This document shows positions 1 to 6,462 of a stretch of DNA of 17,850 nucleotides, piece after piece. Under the pieces are notes generated by a model. It did not search any database. It was not told the DNA's origin and worked only from the letters and a program-made list of their open reading frames with translations. Position numbers and translations under genes: made by a program. How positions within the stretch are numbered: the first letter of the stretch is position 1; every line of letters starts with the position of its first letter. Source of the stretch: QHXQ01 sp036389375 (GTDB lineage Bacteria; Acidobacteriota; Blastocatellia; Pyrinomonadales; Pyrinomonadaceae); contig DASVQA010000248.1 of the NCBI GenBank assembly GCA_036389375.1, positions 1 to 17,850 of the forward strand, given 5' to 3'.

Positions 1-540
1 GACCAGCGGCAGCTTCGACGTGATCAAGCCTTCGATGGAGCGCAGGGACAGGTCTGTGCTCGCCGCCGCCGGCAGGTGGAGCGAGATCGCGCCCGTGTCC
101 GTCTCGACCGACAGCGCGCCGGTCAGCCCCTTGATGACGACCGCCTCTGTGCCGCCGCGCACAGTCAGGCTGACGTGGCGCGGCACGTAGATCGACAGAT
201 CAATCGGGGCGTGCGCCCGCGCGGCACGCACGGTGATCTTCAAGGCATCCGGCGCAACTCGCCCCAGATTGATGTTGGCGTCGAGCGGATTGCCGACATC
301 CAGGCCCGGTTGTTGGCGCGCGGCCGTGACGCGCACGCGGTTGCTGTTCCATGTCTGCACCTGCGTGCGTCCGCTCGCGTTCTCAATGACGATTGATGAA
401 AAGCTGTCGCCGAGCAGACGATCAAACGCAGGGTTGTCGGGGCTGGCCGCCTGGGCCGCGAAACCTGCGGGCGGAACAGAGGAAAGAGAAATCGCCAGCG
501 CAATAACGGGGGCGCAGAGCGCGTGCAGCGTGATCTTCAT
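1..540 (-). CDS. Exported DUF4097-like (adhesin-like) protein, 5' part only
   Basis: This open frame starts at ATG 540 and runs off the left edge, so 180 N-terminal residues are visible. The start is supported by a GGAAGG ribosome site a few bases upstream on the minus strand. Residues 1 to about 29 form a signal peptide: Lys2, a hydrophobic stretch, then an Ala-rich cleavage region near GFAAQ. After it comes a segment with FDRLLGDSFSSIVIENASGR, then repeated short strands such as LKITVRAAR, IDLSIYVP, HVSLTVRGGTEAVVIKG and LSVETDTGAISLHLP. Alternating hydrophobic strands with Gly/Asn turns resemble the beta-helical DUF4097 putative adhesin fold, in which each turn repeats an 'is it structured or cancelled' pattern. 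Family knowledge gives no defined biochemical role. The protein is expected to be periplasmic or outer-surface. The C-terminal part is outside the window, so an additional domain (for example VWA) cannot be excluded. Family assignment is moderate; the reading frame and export signal are firm. Confidence 0.72.
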   Translation of the reverse strand, partial: MKITLHALCAPVIALAISLSSVPPAGFAAQAASPDNPAFDRLLGDSFSSIVIENASGRTQVQTWNSNRVRVTAARQQPGLDVGNPLDANINLGRVAPDALKITVRAARAHAPIDLSIYVPRHVSLTVRGGTEAVVIKGLTGALSVETDTGAISLHLPAAASTDLSLRSIEGLITSKLPLV

Positions 541-644
541 AGTCACCTTCCGGGGCCGGTCGCAGACTCAATTTTGATTACCAGAGCCGAAGAGAGCATG
601 TGCGTTGGGGCTTGGCAGCTTAACCATGCCCCGCCGAAACGGTC

Positions 645-700
645 AGCCTCAAGCCGCCTTCAGGGCAGAGCTTGCGCCGCTTGAGGGCTGGCTTCAGGCT
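645..700. repeat. Imperfect inverted repeats between the DUF4097-like gene and the SIS gene
   Basis: The 229-base stretch 541-769 holds no gene I can support. Within it AGCCTCAAGC (645-654) is complementary to GCTTGAGGGCT (679-689), with one bulged G. The same left arm also pairs with GGCTTCAGGCT (690-700), with one mismatch. This could form a hairpin in the transcript of the SIS gene, whose stop lies at 770, and could act as a terminator or processing site. There is no clear U tract, so a Rho-independent terminator is not proven. A perfect 10-base palindrome, GCGTTAACGC, lies at 726-735. Confidence 0.35.
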
Positions 701-769
701 AATAAAGACGGTGGAGGGTGGCAGAGCGTTAACGCGCCGGATTTGCACCCGGTTGCGCGCCTCGTCTGG

Positions 770-1807
770 TCAGAGCGTGCGGGTAACTTTTGAGAGCGAG
801 CGCGGCGCGTCGGGGTCAAGTCCTTTTGCGTCGGCTAGGAGCGCGGCGAAGAGTTGCGCGGGGATGATGTAAGGGATGGGCGCGAGGAATTCGTTGACGT
901 GCGCGGGCAGGCGGAGCGCGCGGGTGGCGGTGCGGGCGGCCGCTTCGTCGCCGGTGATGGCGAGCGTGTCGGCGCGCAGTTCGTTGAGCCGCGCAAGGAG
1001 CGTGCGCGCGCTCGCCAGCGCAAGACCGGGCGCGGCAAAGACGATGACGGGGAAGTGGCGTTCGACCATTGCGAGCGGGCCGTGCAGGAAATCGGCGGAC
1101 GAGAATCTTTCCGCGACGACGTAGCAGGTCTCCATCAGTTTCAACGCAAACTCGTAGGCGTTGGCGTAGAGCAAGCCGCGCCCGACCACGACGCAGTTTT
1201 CCATGAAGACGTAGCGCTCGACCAGTTGTTCGATCTGCGGGCGCAGTTCGAGTGCCGCCGCAGCCATGTCCGGCAGCGCGTCGTAGTCCATGCGCGCCCA
1301 CTCGCCGTCCGCGAGCGCCGCCGCGAGCATGTGGAAGTGGAGCAGTTGACCCGTGAACGTCTTGGTCGCCGCTACCGAACGCTCGCGCCCGCCGTGCATC
1401 AACAACGTCTCGTCCACGAGACCGGCCATGGCCGACTGCGGCTCGTTCGTGATGCCGACCGTGTAAGCGCCGCCCGCCCGCGCGTTCTCAAGGACGCGGT
1501 TGATGTCCTCGCCCTCACCTGATTGCGAAACGCCGACGACAAGTGCGCGCCGCAGGTTCAACTTTGCACGGTAGAGCGTGTGTACTGAAGGCGCAGAGAG
1601 CGAGACGGGGATGCCGGTGGCGATCTCGATCAGGTAGCGCCCAAAGAGCGCCGCGTTGTCGGAACTGCCGCGCGCCACCAGCACGATCAGATCGATCTCG
1701 CGCTGGCGCAGATGCCGACCCAGTTGCGCGACCTTCGCGCGCTCCTCGTCAATCGTCTTGCGTAGCGCCGCCGGCTGCTCCGCGATCTCTTGCAGCATCA
1801 AAGACAA
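770..1807 (-). CDS. Double-SIS sugar-phosphate protein, likely glucosamine-6-phosphate deaminase (NagB-II type)
   Basis: The 345-residue protein has two SIS domains (about residues 35-170 and 200-330), like the isomerase half of GlmS but without the glutaminase half. Visible SIS motifs are ARGSSDNA (45-52), SQSGEGED (94-101), RSVAATKT (143-150) and SSADFLHGP (236-244). The GlmS counterpart of the last is an E-x-K-HGP block. Stand-alone proteins of this form include NagB-II and AgaS, which convert glucosamine-6-P (or galactosamine-6-P) to the keto-sugar phosphate plus ammonia in the cytoplasm. The start used is TTG 1807; ATG 1798, three codons later, is an alternative. No ATG exists further upstream in frame. 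It is divergent from the GH20 hexosaminidase, with 116 bases between starts, which supports a GlcNAc-utilisation role. NagA and a kinase are not in the window. An exact substrate cannot be read from sequence. Confidence 0.85.
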   Translation of the reverse strand: MSLMLQEIAEQPAALRKTIDEERAKVAQLGRHLRQREIDLIVLVARGSSDNAALFGRYLIEIATGIPVSLSAPSVHTLYRAKLNLRRALVVGVSQSGEGEDINRVLENARAGGAYTVGITNEPQSAMAGLVDETLLMHGGRERSVAATKTFTGQLLHFHMLAAALADGEWARMDYDALPDMAAAALELRPQIEQLVERYVFMENCVVVGRGLLYANAYEFALKLMETCYVVAERFSSADFLHGPLAMVERHFPVIVFAAPGLALASARTLLARLNELRADTLAITGDEAAARTATRALRLPAHVNEFLAPIPYIIPAQLFAALLADAKGLDPDAPRSLSKVTRTL

Positions 1808-1923
1808 TGTCGGTTTGCCATCCTCATCCGTTTCGAGTAAAAAAGCATGCGGTCAAATACTTCATTTTCACTCATGCGCGCGGCGGCCTAAACAGCCTGC
1901 CCGCGCCGCATTTTGCCGGTCGG

Positions 1924-4041
1924 ATGCGCAACACTCTAGCACGAACTCTATTTTCCGGCGTGGTCTGGCTGAGCGCCCTGCTCTGCGCCGCGACCTTCTG
2001 TGCGGCGCAGGATCAGGCGGCGGCAGCGGCAGCGGCGGACGTACAGGTTATCCCGCGCCCGCGCCAGTTGAAGATGACGCCAGCCCTCTTTCGCCTGACC
2101 CGCGACGTGCGCCTCGCGCTCGCCGACGCGCGCTCTGAAGATGATCGTTTCGCAGTGCAGGATTTTATAGACGACCTGCATGCCACTGCCGCGCTCGAAC
2201 TGAAAACGGGCGCACGCCACGCGCGGCACACGATCCTCGTCGGCCCGCTCGACAGCGCGCCCGTGCAGGCGGCGCTCAAACGCGCGGGCTTAAGTGTGCC
2301 AGCGCAGTTGGACGATGAAGGCTATGCACTCAGCGTCAGCGCAAGCGAGGTGGTCGTCGGCGGCAAAACGGCGGCGGGCACGTTCTACGGTATGCAGACG
2401 TTGAAGCAACTCGTGCGGGGCGACGGCGCGGATGCCTTCCTGCCCGGCGTGCAGATCGTAGATTGGCCGGCGCTGCGCTGGCGTGCGGTTTCGGACGACA
2501 TCAGCCGCGGCCCCATCCCGACCGTCGAGTACGTCAAACGGCAACTGCGCACCGAGGCGATGTACAAGCTCAACATGCACTCGTTCTACATGGAGCAGGT
2601 GTTTGCGAGCGAAACGCACCCGCTCACGGGGCCGCCGCAAGGTGCGCTCACGCCGGAAGAGATCAGAGAACTCGTCGCATACGCGCGGCGCTATCACATC
2701 GAACTCGTGCCCGAACAGCAGACCTTCGGCCACCTGCACAAAGTCCTGCGCCTCGAAGAGTACAACGACTTGGCCGAGACGCCTTACGGCGACGTGCTCT
2801 CGCCGCAGCAGCCGGAGACTTATACACTCATCGCCGACTGGTACAAGGAACTAGACGCGCTTTTTCCCGGTCGCTTCTTCCACATCGGCGCGGACGAAAC
2901 TTTTGAGTTGGGCGAAGGGCAGAGCCGCGCGCAGGTGCAGGCGCAAGGCGTGGGCGCGATCTATTTCGCGCACCTCAATCGCGTACGCGACATCCTGAAG
3001 CCCTACAACCGCCGGCTGATGTTCTGGGGCGACATCGCGCTCAATCATCCCGAACTGTTGAAGTCAGTCCCGCGCGACATGATCGTGATGAACTGGCAAT
3101 ACGGCGCACGCGACGACTTCAAGGCGCGCATCAAGCCGTTCAAGGATGCAGGGCTTGAGCAGTTTGTCTGTCCCGGCGTGCAGAACTGGAATCAAATCTT
3201 CCCGAACGAGGATGCGGCGGTCAAGAACATCACCAACTTCGTACGCGACGGCCAAGCGGCGGGCGCGCTCGGCATGATGAACACGAGTTGGGACGACGAC
3301 GGCGAGACGTTATTTGAAGCCACGTGGTACGGCATAGTGCTCGGCGCGGCGGCTTCGTGGCAAAGCGCACCGATGGACGCGGCCCAATTCGACCGAGATT
3401 TCGACTGGGCGTTTTTCCGCCGCGAGGGTACTGATCTCGTCGGCGCTATCCGCGCGCTCGGCGGCGTCAACACGCTGCTCGGCGCGGGCGCAAGCGACCC
3501 GCTGTTCTGGCGCGAGCCGTTCACGGCCGGCTTCCAGCAGCGCGCCCGCGAACTGCACGACAAGGTGCGCGAGATGCGCCTGAGCGTCGAAGGCGCAGAA
3601 GAGACTCTGCGCGCTGAAGGACGCGAAGCGCGGCGCAATCGTTCGATGATCGCGGTCATGCGGCTTGCCGCCGCGCGCTTCGATCATCTGGGGCGGCGCA
3701 TGGAGGTCGTCGAACAGTTTAGCCGCGACTACTGGCAGGCGTATCTCAATCTCGGCGACGCGCGCAAGGTGCATCGGCTGAATCGCTACACCGGCGCGAT
3801 CTACAACAGCCTGCGCGAAATGGCCGAAGACCTTGCGACCATCAAACAGGCGTACCGCACAGAGTGGCTCGCCGAGAACCGCACCTACTGGCTCGACAGC
3901 GTCATTGCCCGCTACGACCTCGCCATCGCCAACTGGCTCGACAAGAGCAAACGACTCGCAGAGGCGCTGCGCGAATATGATGAAAGCACGACGCTGCCCG
4001 GCCCAGACGAGTTTGGTCTCGGCGAGAAACCGCAGTTCTAG
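1924..4041 (+). CDS. Secreted GH20 beta-N-acetylhexosaminidase
   Basis: The start was placed at ATG 1924, giving 705 residues. The longer open frame upstream (back to 1543) lies antisense inside the SIS gene, whereas 1924 begins a classic signal peptide (Arg2, hydrophobic 9-25, cleavage near CAA-Q at 28). The ribosome site is weak. Residues about 32-165 match a GH20b-type N-terminal domain (opening VQVIPRPRQLKMTP). The catalytic barrel runs from about 180 to 520. It shows RWRAVSDDISRG (185-196), VPEQQTFGH (262-270, matching the GH20 PE..GH block) and HIGADET (320-326), with the D324-E325 pair used in substrate-assisted catalysis. TSWDDDGE lies later in the barrel. A helical, Arg/Glu-rich tail follows at about 540-690. 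Family members remove terminal GlcNAc or GalNAc from chitin, glycans or wall fragments in the periplasm or outside. The N-terminal barrel motif SDDISRGPIPT departs from the usual D-x-SRH-F form, so this is a divergent subgroup and substrate is uncertain. The stop lies 9 bases from the convergent GT gene. Confidence 0.9.
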   Translation: MRNTLARTLFSGVVWLSALLCAATFCAAQDQAAAAAAADVQVIPRPRQLKMTPALFRLTRDVRLALADARSEDDRFAVQDFIDDLHATAALELKTGARHARHTILVGPLDSAPVQAALKRAGLSVPAQLDDEGYALSVSASEVVVGGKTAAGTFYGMQTLKQLVRGDGADAFLPGVQIVDWPALRWRAVSDDISRGPIPTVEYVKRQLRTEAMYKLNMHSFYMEQVFASETHPLTGPPQGALTPEEIRELVAYARRYHIELVPEQQTFGHLHKVLRLEEYNDLAETPYGDVLSPQQPETYTLIADWYKELDALFPGRFFHIGADETFELGEGQSRAQVQAQGVGAIYFAHLNRVRDILKPYNRRLMFWGDIALNHPELLKSVPRDMIVMNWQYGARDDFKARIKPFKDAGLEQFVCPGVQNWNQIFPNEDAAVKNITNFVRDGQAAGALGMMNTSWDDDGETLFEATWYGIVLGAAASWQSAPMDAAQFDRDFDWAFFRREGTDLVGAIRALGGVNTLLGAGASDPLFWREPFTAGFQQRARELHDKVREMRLSVEGAEETLRAEGREARRNRSMIAVMRLAAARFDHLGRRMEVVEQFSRDYWQAYLNLGDARKVHRLNRYTGAIYNSLREMAEDLATIKQAYRTEWLAENRTYWLDSVIARYDLAIANWLDKSKRLAEALREYDESTTLPGPDEFGLGEKPQF

Positions 4042-4050
4042 TTGGCGCTT

Positions 4051-5868
4051 CTAGTGCTGGCCATCCGTCGGCACATCAGCCGGAGACAGGAAGTAGTAGC
4101 CGGTTGTGCCTAACGGTCGCCAACCGTCCGGCAGGGCGTGGCGCGGCACAGCCTGTGCGACGACGATGCGCGCGCCGGCAGTTTGCCCGAACGCATTAGC
4201 CAACACCTGTCGGCGGCGCGGCGCATCCGCCGCCCAGAACGTCGCCACGTTATTCGCAGGCTGTGCCGGCAACTCGGCCACGACGCGCACGCGCGCAAGC
4301 CGCGGCCAAGCCGCGTACATTGCGTCGCCCACGACGGCCACCGGCGTGCCGGGCGACAGACCCGCCCGCCGCAGTTCATTCGCCACCTGCCATTGCACGT
4401 CTTCAGCCGTCGAACCTGACGCTGCATCGCGCGCCGTCGCCGCGACATCACGCACGACGGCCGGCGCAAGCGACAGCGCGCAGACGAGCAACAGACTCCA
4501 GACTACAAACAGCAGCGCGCGTTGCTTCGCCGCGTCGGGCGGCACGCTCACGGCGGCCAAGAGGCTTAAGGCGATGAGCGTGACGAAGGGCGCAAGGTAG
4601 CGGGCCTCGACGTTGACCAGCAGATAGAGCGCGCAGGCCGCGAGCGCAGGCACGAGCAGGACGCAATAGGCCGCGATGTCATGGACGAATCGGCGGCTGC
4701 GCCCGCCGAGCAGATGGAGCAGCGCGAGGCCGACGAGCAGCGCGAGCAGAAAAAATCTGTAGCAGATGTAACGGGCCAGCGAGATGAGGTTGCGTGCGAC
4801 GGCGCGGGTCTGTTGTCGCAAGTCGAAATGCGGGCGGACGCCTTCATACCAGTAGGTCGGGTCGTACCAGGGCGGGTAAGTGCCGCCGACGGGCGCGGCA
4901 AATTCGTAAACGTCGGGCGCGGTGAATATCTTGCGCGTCGGGTGGACAGGGTTGCCGTCGCCTGCGGGCACGCCCTGCCAGTGTGTGAAGGGCGGCACGC
5001 GGTTGACGTACCACGCGTAGTTGAGCCGCGCGCTGTCCCCGATGGTCAGGCGGTGTTGCTTGCGCGAGAGCGCGACGACGAGCGGCGCGGCGACGAGTAG
5101 AAAGACGAGCAGCGCGAGCAGGACGCGGGGCAGAGCGCGGCCGATTGGTCTGACCGCGCAGCACGCGCACGCCAGCCAGACGAACGCGAGCGGGCCCATG
5201 ACGGTCTTTGCCAGATAGCCGACGCCGAGCACGAGACCGAGCAGCGCGAACATGCGCCAGCCCGCGCGCCCGGCCCGGATGCGGAGCAGCAAACCGCTTG
5301 CGAGATAGACGAGCGCGGCGACGAGCATGTCGGGGCTGATGCGCCCGACGCGGTTCATCTGAAGCGCAGTCCAGATGAAGACGGCGTAGCCAAGCAGCAA
5401 CATAAGCTGCGGAGCCAGCCAGCCGTGCGGCGGCGCTGCGGCGCTCGCGTCCGCGCGCAGCAGTTCACGATCAAAGATGATGTGCGTGCCGCGTATGTCG
5501 AGCAGAGCGCGCAGACAATAGGCGAAGGCGGCGAGCGCCGCCGCGTAGATCAGAAAGTTCAGGAGGCGTGCGACGGTGAACTCTTGATAAGGCGAGGGCT
5601 GGCAGATACGCAGCGCAAGCCCGAGCAGCCACGAATAGAGCGGACTCCACATCGCGTTGAGCGCCGTCGCCCAGTCGCCGCGTAGCCACGCGTCGCCTTG
5701 ATCGAGATAAGCGATGCTGTCCGCGCCGACATAGAGCAAACCGTCGGCGCTGGTGTGGCGGCGACCCCACGCCTGCAAGAGACCGAGCGCGAGCGCGACG
5801 AGCCAGTAGATACGTTCGTGGCGGCGCAGGTGCGCGGCGTCCGCACCTAAGATGTATGTCGTCAACAT
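4051..5868 (-). CDS. GT39/ArnT-like polytopic membrane protein (GT-C fold glycosyltransferase candidate)
   Basis: The 605-residue protein has about 12 hydrophobic helices (near residues 20-35, 73-88, 101-120, 150-168, 180-196, 205-222, 224-240, 248-267, 365-388, 398-418, 425-442, 450-470). A soluble C-terminal region follows at about 475-605. An acidic motif after helix 1 (GADSIAYLDQGDAW, 48-61) sits where GT-C enzymes keep their catalytic Asp/Glu loop, and SPLYSWLLG follows at the next helix. The loop at about 270-365 is periplasmic and rich in Trp, Tyr and Pro. VEARYLAPF (420-428) resembles the EPRYLLP-type motif of PMT/ArnT relatives. Such proteins transfer sugars from polyprenyl-phosphate donors at the outer face of the inner membrane. 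Acceptor and donor are unknown. The start at ATG 5868 has no strong ribosome site. It is convergent with GH20, and a 12-bp inverted repeat lies upstream. It could also be a non-catalytic GT-C relative. Confidence 0.75.
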   Translation of the reverse strand: MLTTYILGADAAHLRRHERIYWLVALALGLLQAWGRRHTSADGLLYVGADSIAYLDQGDAWLRGDWATALNAMWSPLYSWLLGLALRICQPSPYQEFTVARLLNFLIYAAALAAFAYCLRALLDIRGTHIIFDRELLRADASAAAPPHGWLAPQLMLLLGYAVFIWTALQMNRVGRISPDMLVAALVYLASGLLLRIRAGRAGWRMFALLGLVLGVGYLAKTVMGPLAFVWLACACCAVRPIGRALPRVLLALLVFLLVAAPLVVALSRKQHRLTIGDSARLNYAWYVNRVPPFTHWQGVPAGDGNPVHPTRKIFTAPDVYEFAAPVGGTYPPWYDPTYWYEGVRPHFDLRQQTRAVARNLISLARYICYRFFLLALLVGLALLHLLGGRSRRFVHDIAAYCVLLVPALAACALYLLVNVEARYLAPFVTLIALSLLAAVSVPPDAAKQRALLFVVWSLLLVCALSLAPAVVRDVAATARDAASGSTAEDVQWQVANELRRAGLSPGTPVAVVGDAMYAAWPRLARVRVVAELPAQPANNVATFWAADAPRRRQVLANAFGQTAGARIVVAQAVPRHALPDGWRPLGTTGYYFLSPADVPTDGQH

Positions 5869-5918
5869 GTGCTCGCAACCGCACGTGAGCTAATCGGCGC
5901 GCGGTGCGGAGATAAGTG

Positions 5919-5954
5919 GGGCGGGACGTGCGCGCTAACGAACACGTCCCGCCC
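5919..5954. terminator. Perfect 12-bp inverted repeat, likely transcription terminator or 3' structure of the Cys-rich gene
   Basis: GGGCGGGACGTG (5919-5930) and CACGTCCCGCCC (5943-5954) are perfect reverse complements separated by a 12-base loop. It lies 25 bases past the stop of the eight-cysteine gene and about 50 bases before the start of the downstream GT gene on the same strand. On the minus strand it is followed by CACTTATCT, which is not a true U tract, so termination efficiency is uncertain. The loop itself is complementary to bases 5977-5987 (see findings). Confidence 0.6.
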
Positions 5955-5987
5955 GGACTTGACCGCACGACTTGCGTCGTTAGCGCG
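5931..5987. repeat. 11-bp inverted repeat interlocked with the 12-bp stem
   Basis: CGCGCTAACGA (5931-5941) is the exact reverse complement of TCGTTAGCGCG (5977-5987). The left copy is the loop of the 12-bp hairpin at 5919-5954. The right copy spans the TAA stop (5980-5982) of the Cys-rich gene. In RNA this geometry is that of an H-type pseudoknot or a competing helix. Confidence 0.6.
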
Positions 5988-6270
5988 CAGGTGGATTGTG
6001 CGGATTGTTATGGCCCGGCGGGCATGCGTCGCGACAGCCGACGATGACGCAGTGCTCGAAGGCGCGCACGCAGGCTCCGCGCCCGCGTGAGCCGTTCGTC
6101 GCCAGACATTGAGACAATTCGGCCTGACAGGCGTTCTTGCACGTCTCACACTCCGGCGTAGTGCTGCCCTGTGCCGCCCGCGATACATTTGTGCCGAGGC
6201 TGAACTGAGCCAGCACGGCCACCACGACCAGCACTAAGCTGGCCGCAAAGTATGCAACTTTTCGCTTCAT
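5980..6270 (-). CDS. Small exported eight-cysteine protein, unknown function
   Basis: This protein has 96 residues from ATG 6270. That start was chosen over a longer frame (to 6318) because a strong site, GGGAGGAACAAGGAAC, precedes it and it opens a signal peptide (Lys/Arg at 2-4, hydrophobic 7-22, cleavage near residues 32-33). The mature part has eight cysteines at 41, 44, 48, 55, 67, 74, 79 and 83, spaced CX2CX3CX6CX11CX6CX4CX3C, then a Pro/Asn/His tail (GHNNPHNPPAR). The even number of cysteines and the export signal suggest up to four disulfides in the periplasm or outside. CX3C pairs on predicted helices resemble a helical-hairpin arrangement, but I do not recognise the family. A haem-binding CXXCH is absent, because ETCK follows the only CXXC. 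A promoter at 6365-6395 and a 3' structure suggest its own transcript. Confidence 0.72.
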   Translation of the reverse strand: MKRKVAYFAASLVLVVVAVLAQFSLGTNVSRAAQGSTTPECETCKNACQAELSQCLATNGSRGRGACVRAFEHCVIVGCRDACPPGHNNPHNPPAR

Positions 6271-6364
6271 GTTCCTTGTTCCTCCCGGGTTCGTAGAATG
6301 ATGCGAACGCGCACGCATGCATGGCGCGCCGCCGTTTCATTGTTCTGAGGGGGTTGATGAAAGG

Positions 6365-6395
6365 ATTGTAGGCCAGTCCACCCGTCCCATGTCAA
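6365..6395 (-). promoter_or_regulatory. Sigma70-type promoter of the Cys-rich gene
   Basis: Read on the minus strand there is a perfect -35 TTGACA (6395-6390) and a -10 TACAAT (6370-6365, five of six consensus). The spacer is 19 bases, longer than the ideal 17. Transcription would begin near 6357, leaving a leader of roughly 88 bases before ATG 6270. The site also lies downstream of the deacylase stop, so it marks a transcription unit boundary. Confidence 0.55.
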
Positions 6396-6443
6396 TCCGA
6401 ATCGAGTGACGGCGCGGCGCGCCATCTTGCGCCGACAGTCGCC

Positions 6444-6459
6444 GGGCGCTAACGCGCCC
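6444..6459 (-). terminator. Short GC hairpin directly after the deacylase stop
   Basis: GGGCGC (6444-6449) and GCGCCC (6454-6459) pair perfectly around a TAAC loop. The hairpin begins three bases past the TAA stop (6463-6465) of the deacylase gene. No U tract follows on the minus strand, so it may only be a 3' stabilising or Rho-assisted structure. Confidence 0.4.
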
Positions 6460-6462
6460 CCT

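Noticed and set aside
605..793. 62-residue open frame in the gap after the first gene
   Set aside because: No ribosome site, no recognisable domain, and it overlaps the 3' end of the SIS gene on the other strand.
1543..1923. Upstream extension of the GH20 reading frame
   Set aside because: The open frame runs antisense through the SIS gene and its translation is Arg/Ala-rich noise. The signal peptide begins at ATG 1924.
5980..6270. Small Cys-rich protein as a cytochrome c
   Set aside because: The only CXXC is followed by Lys and not His, so there is no CXXCH haem motif.
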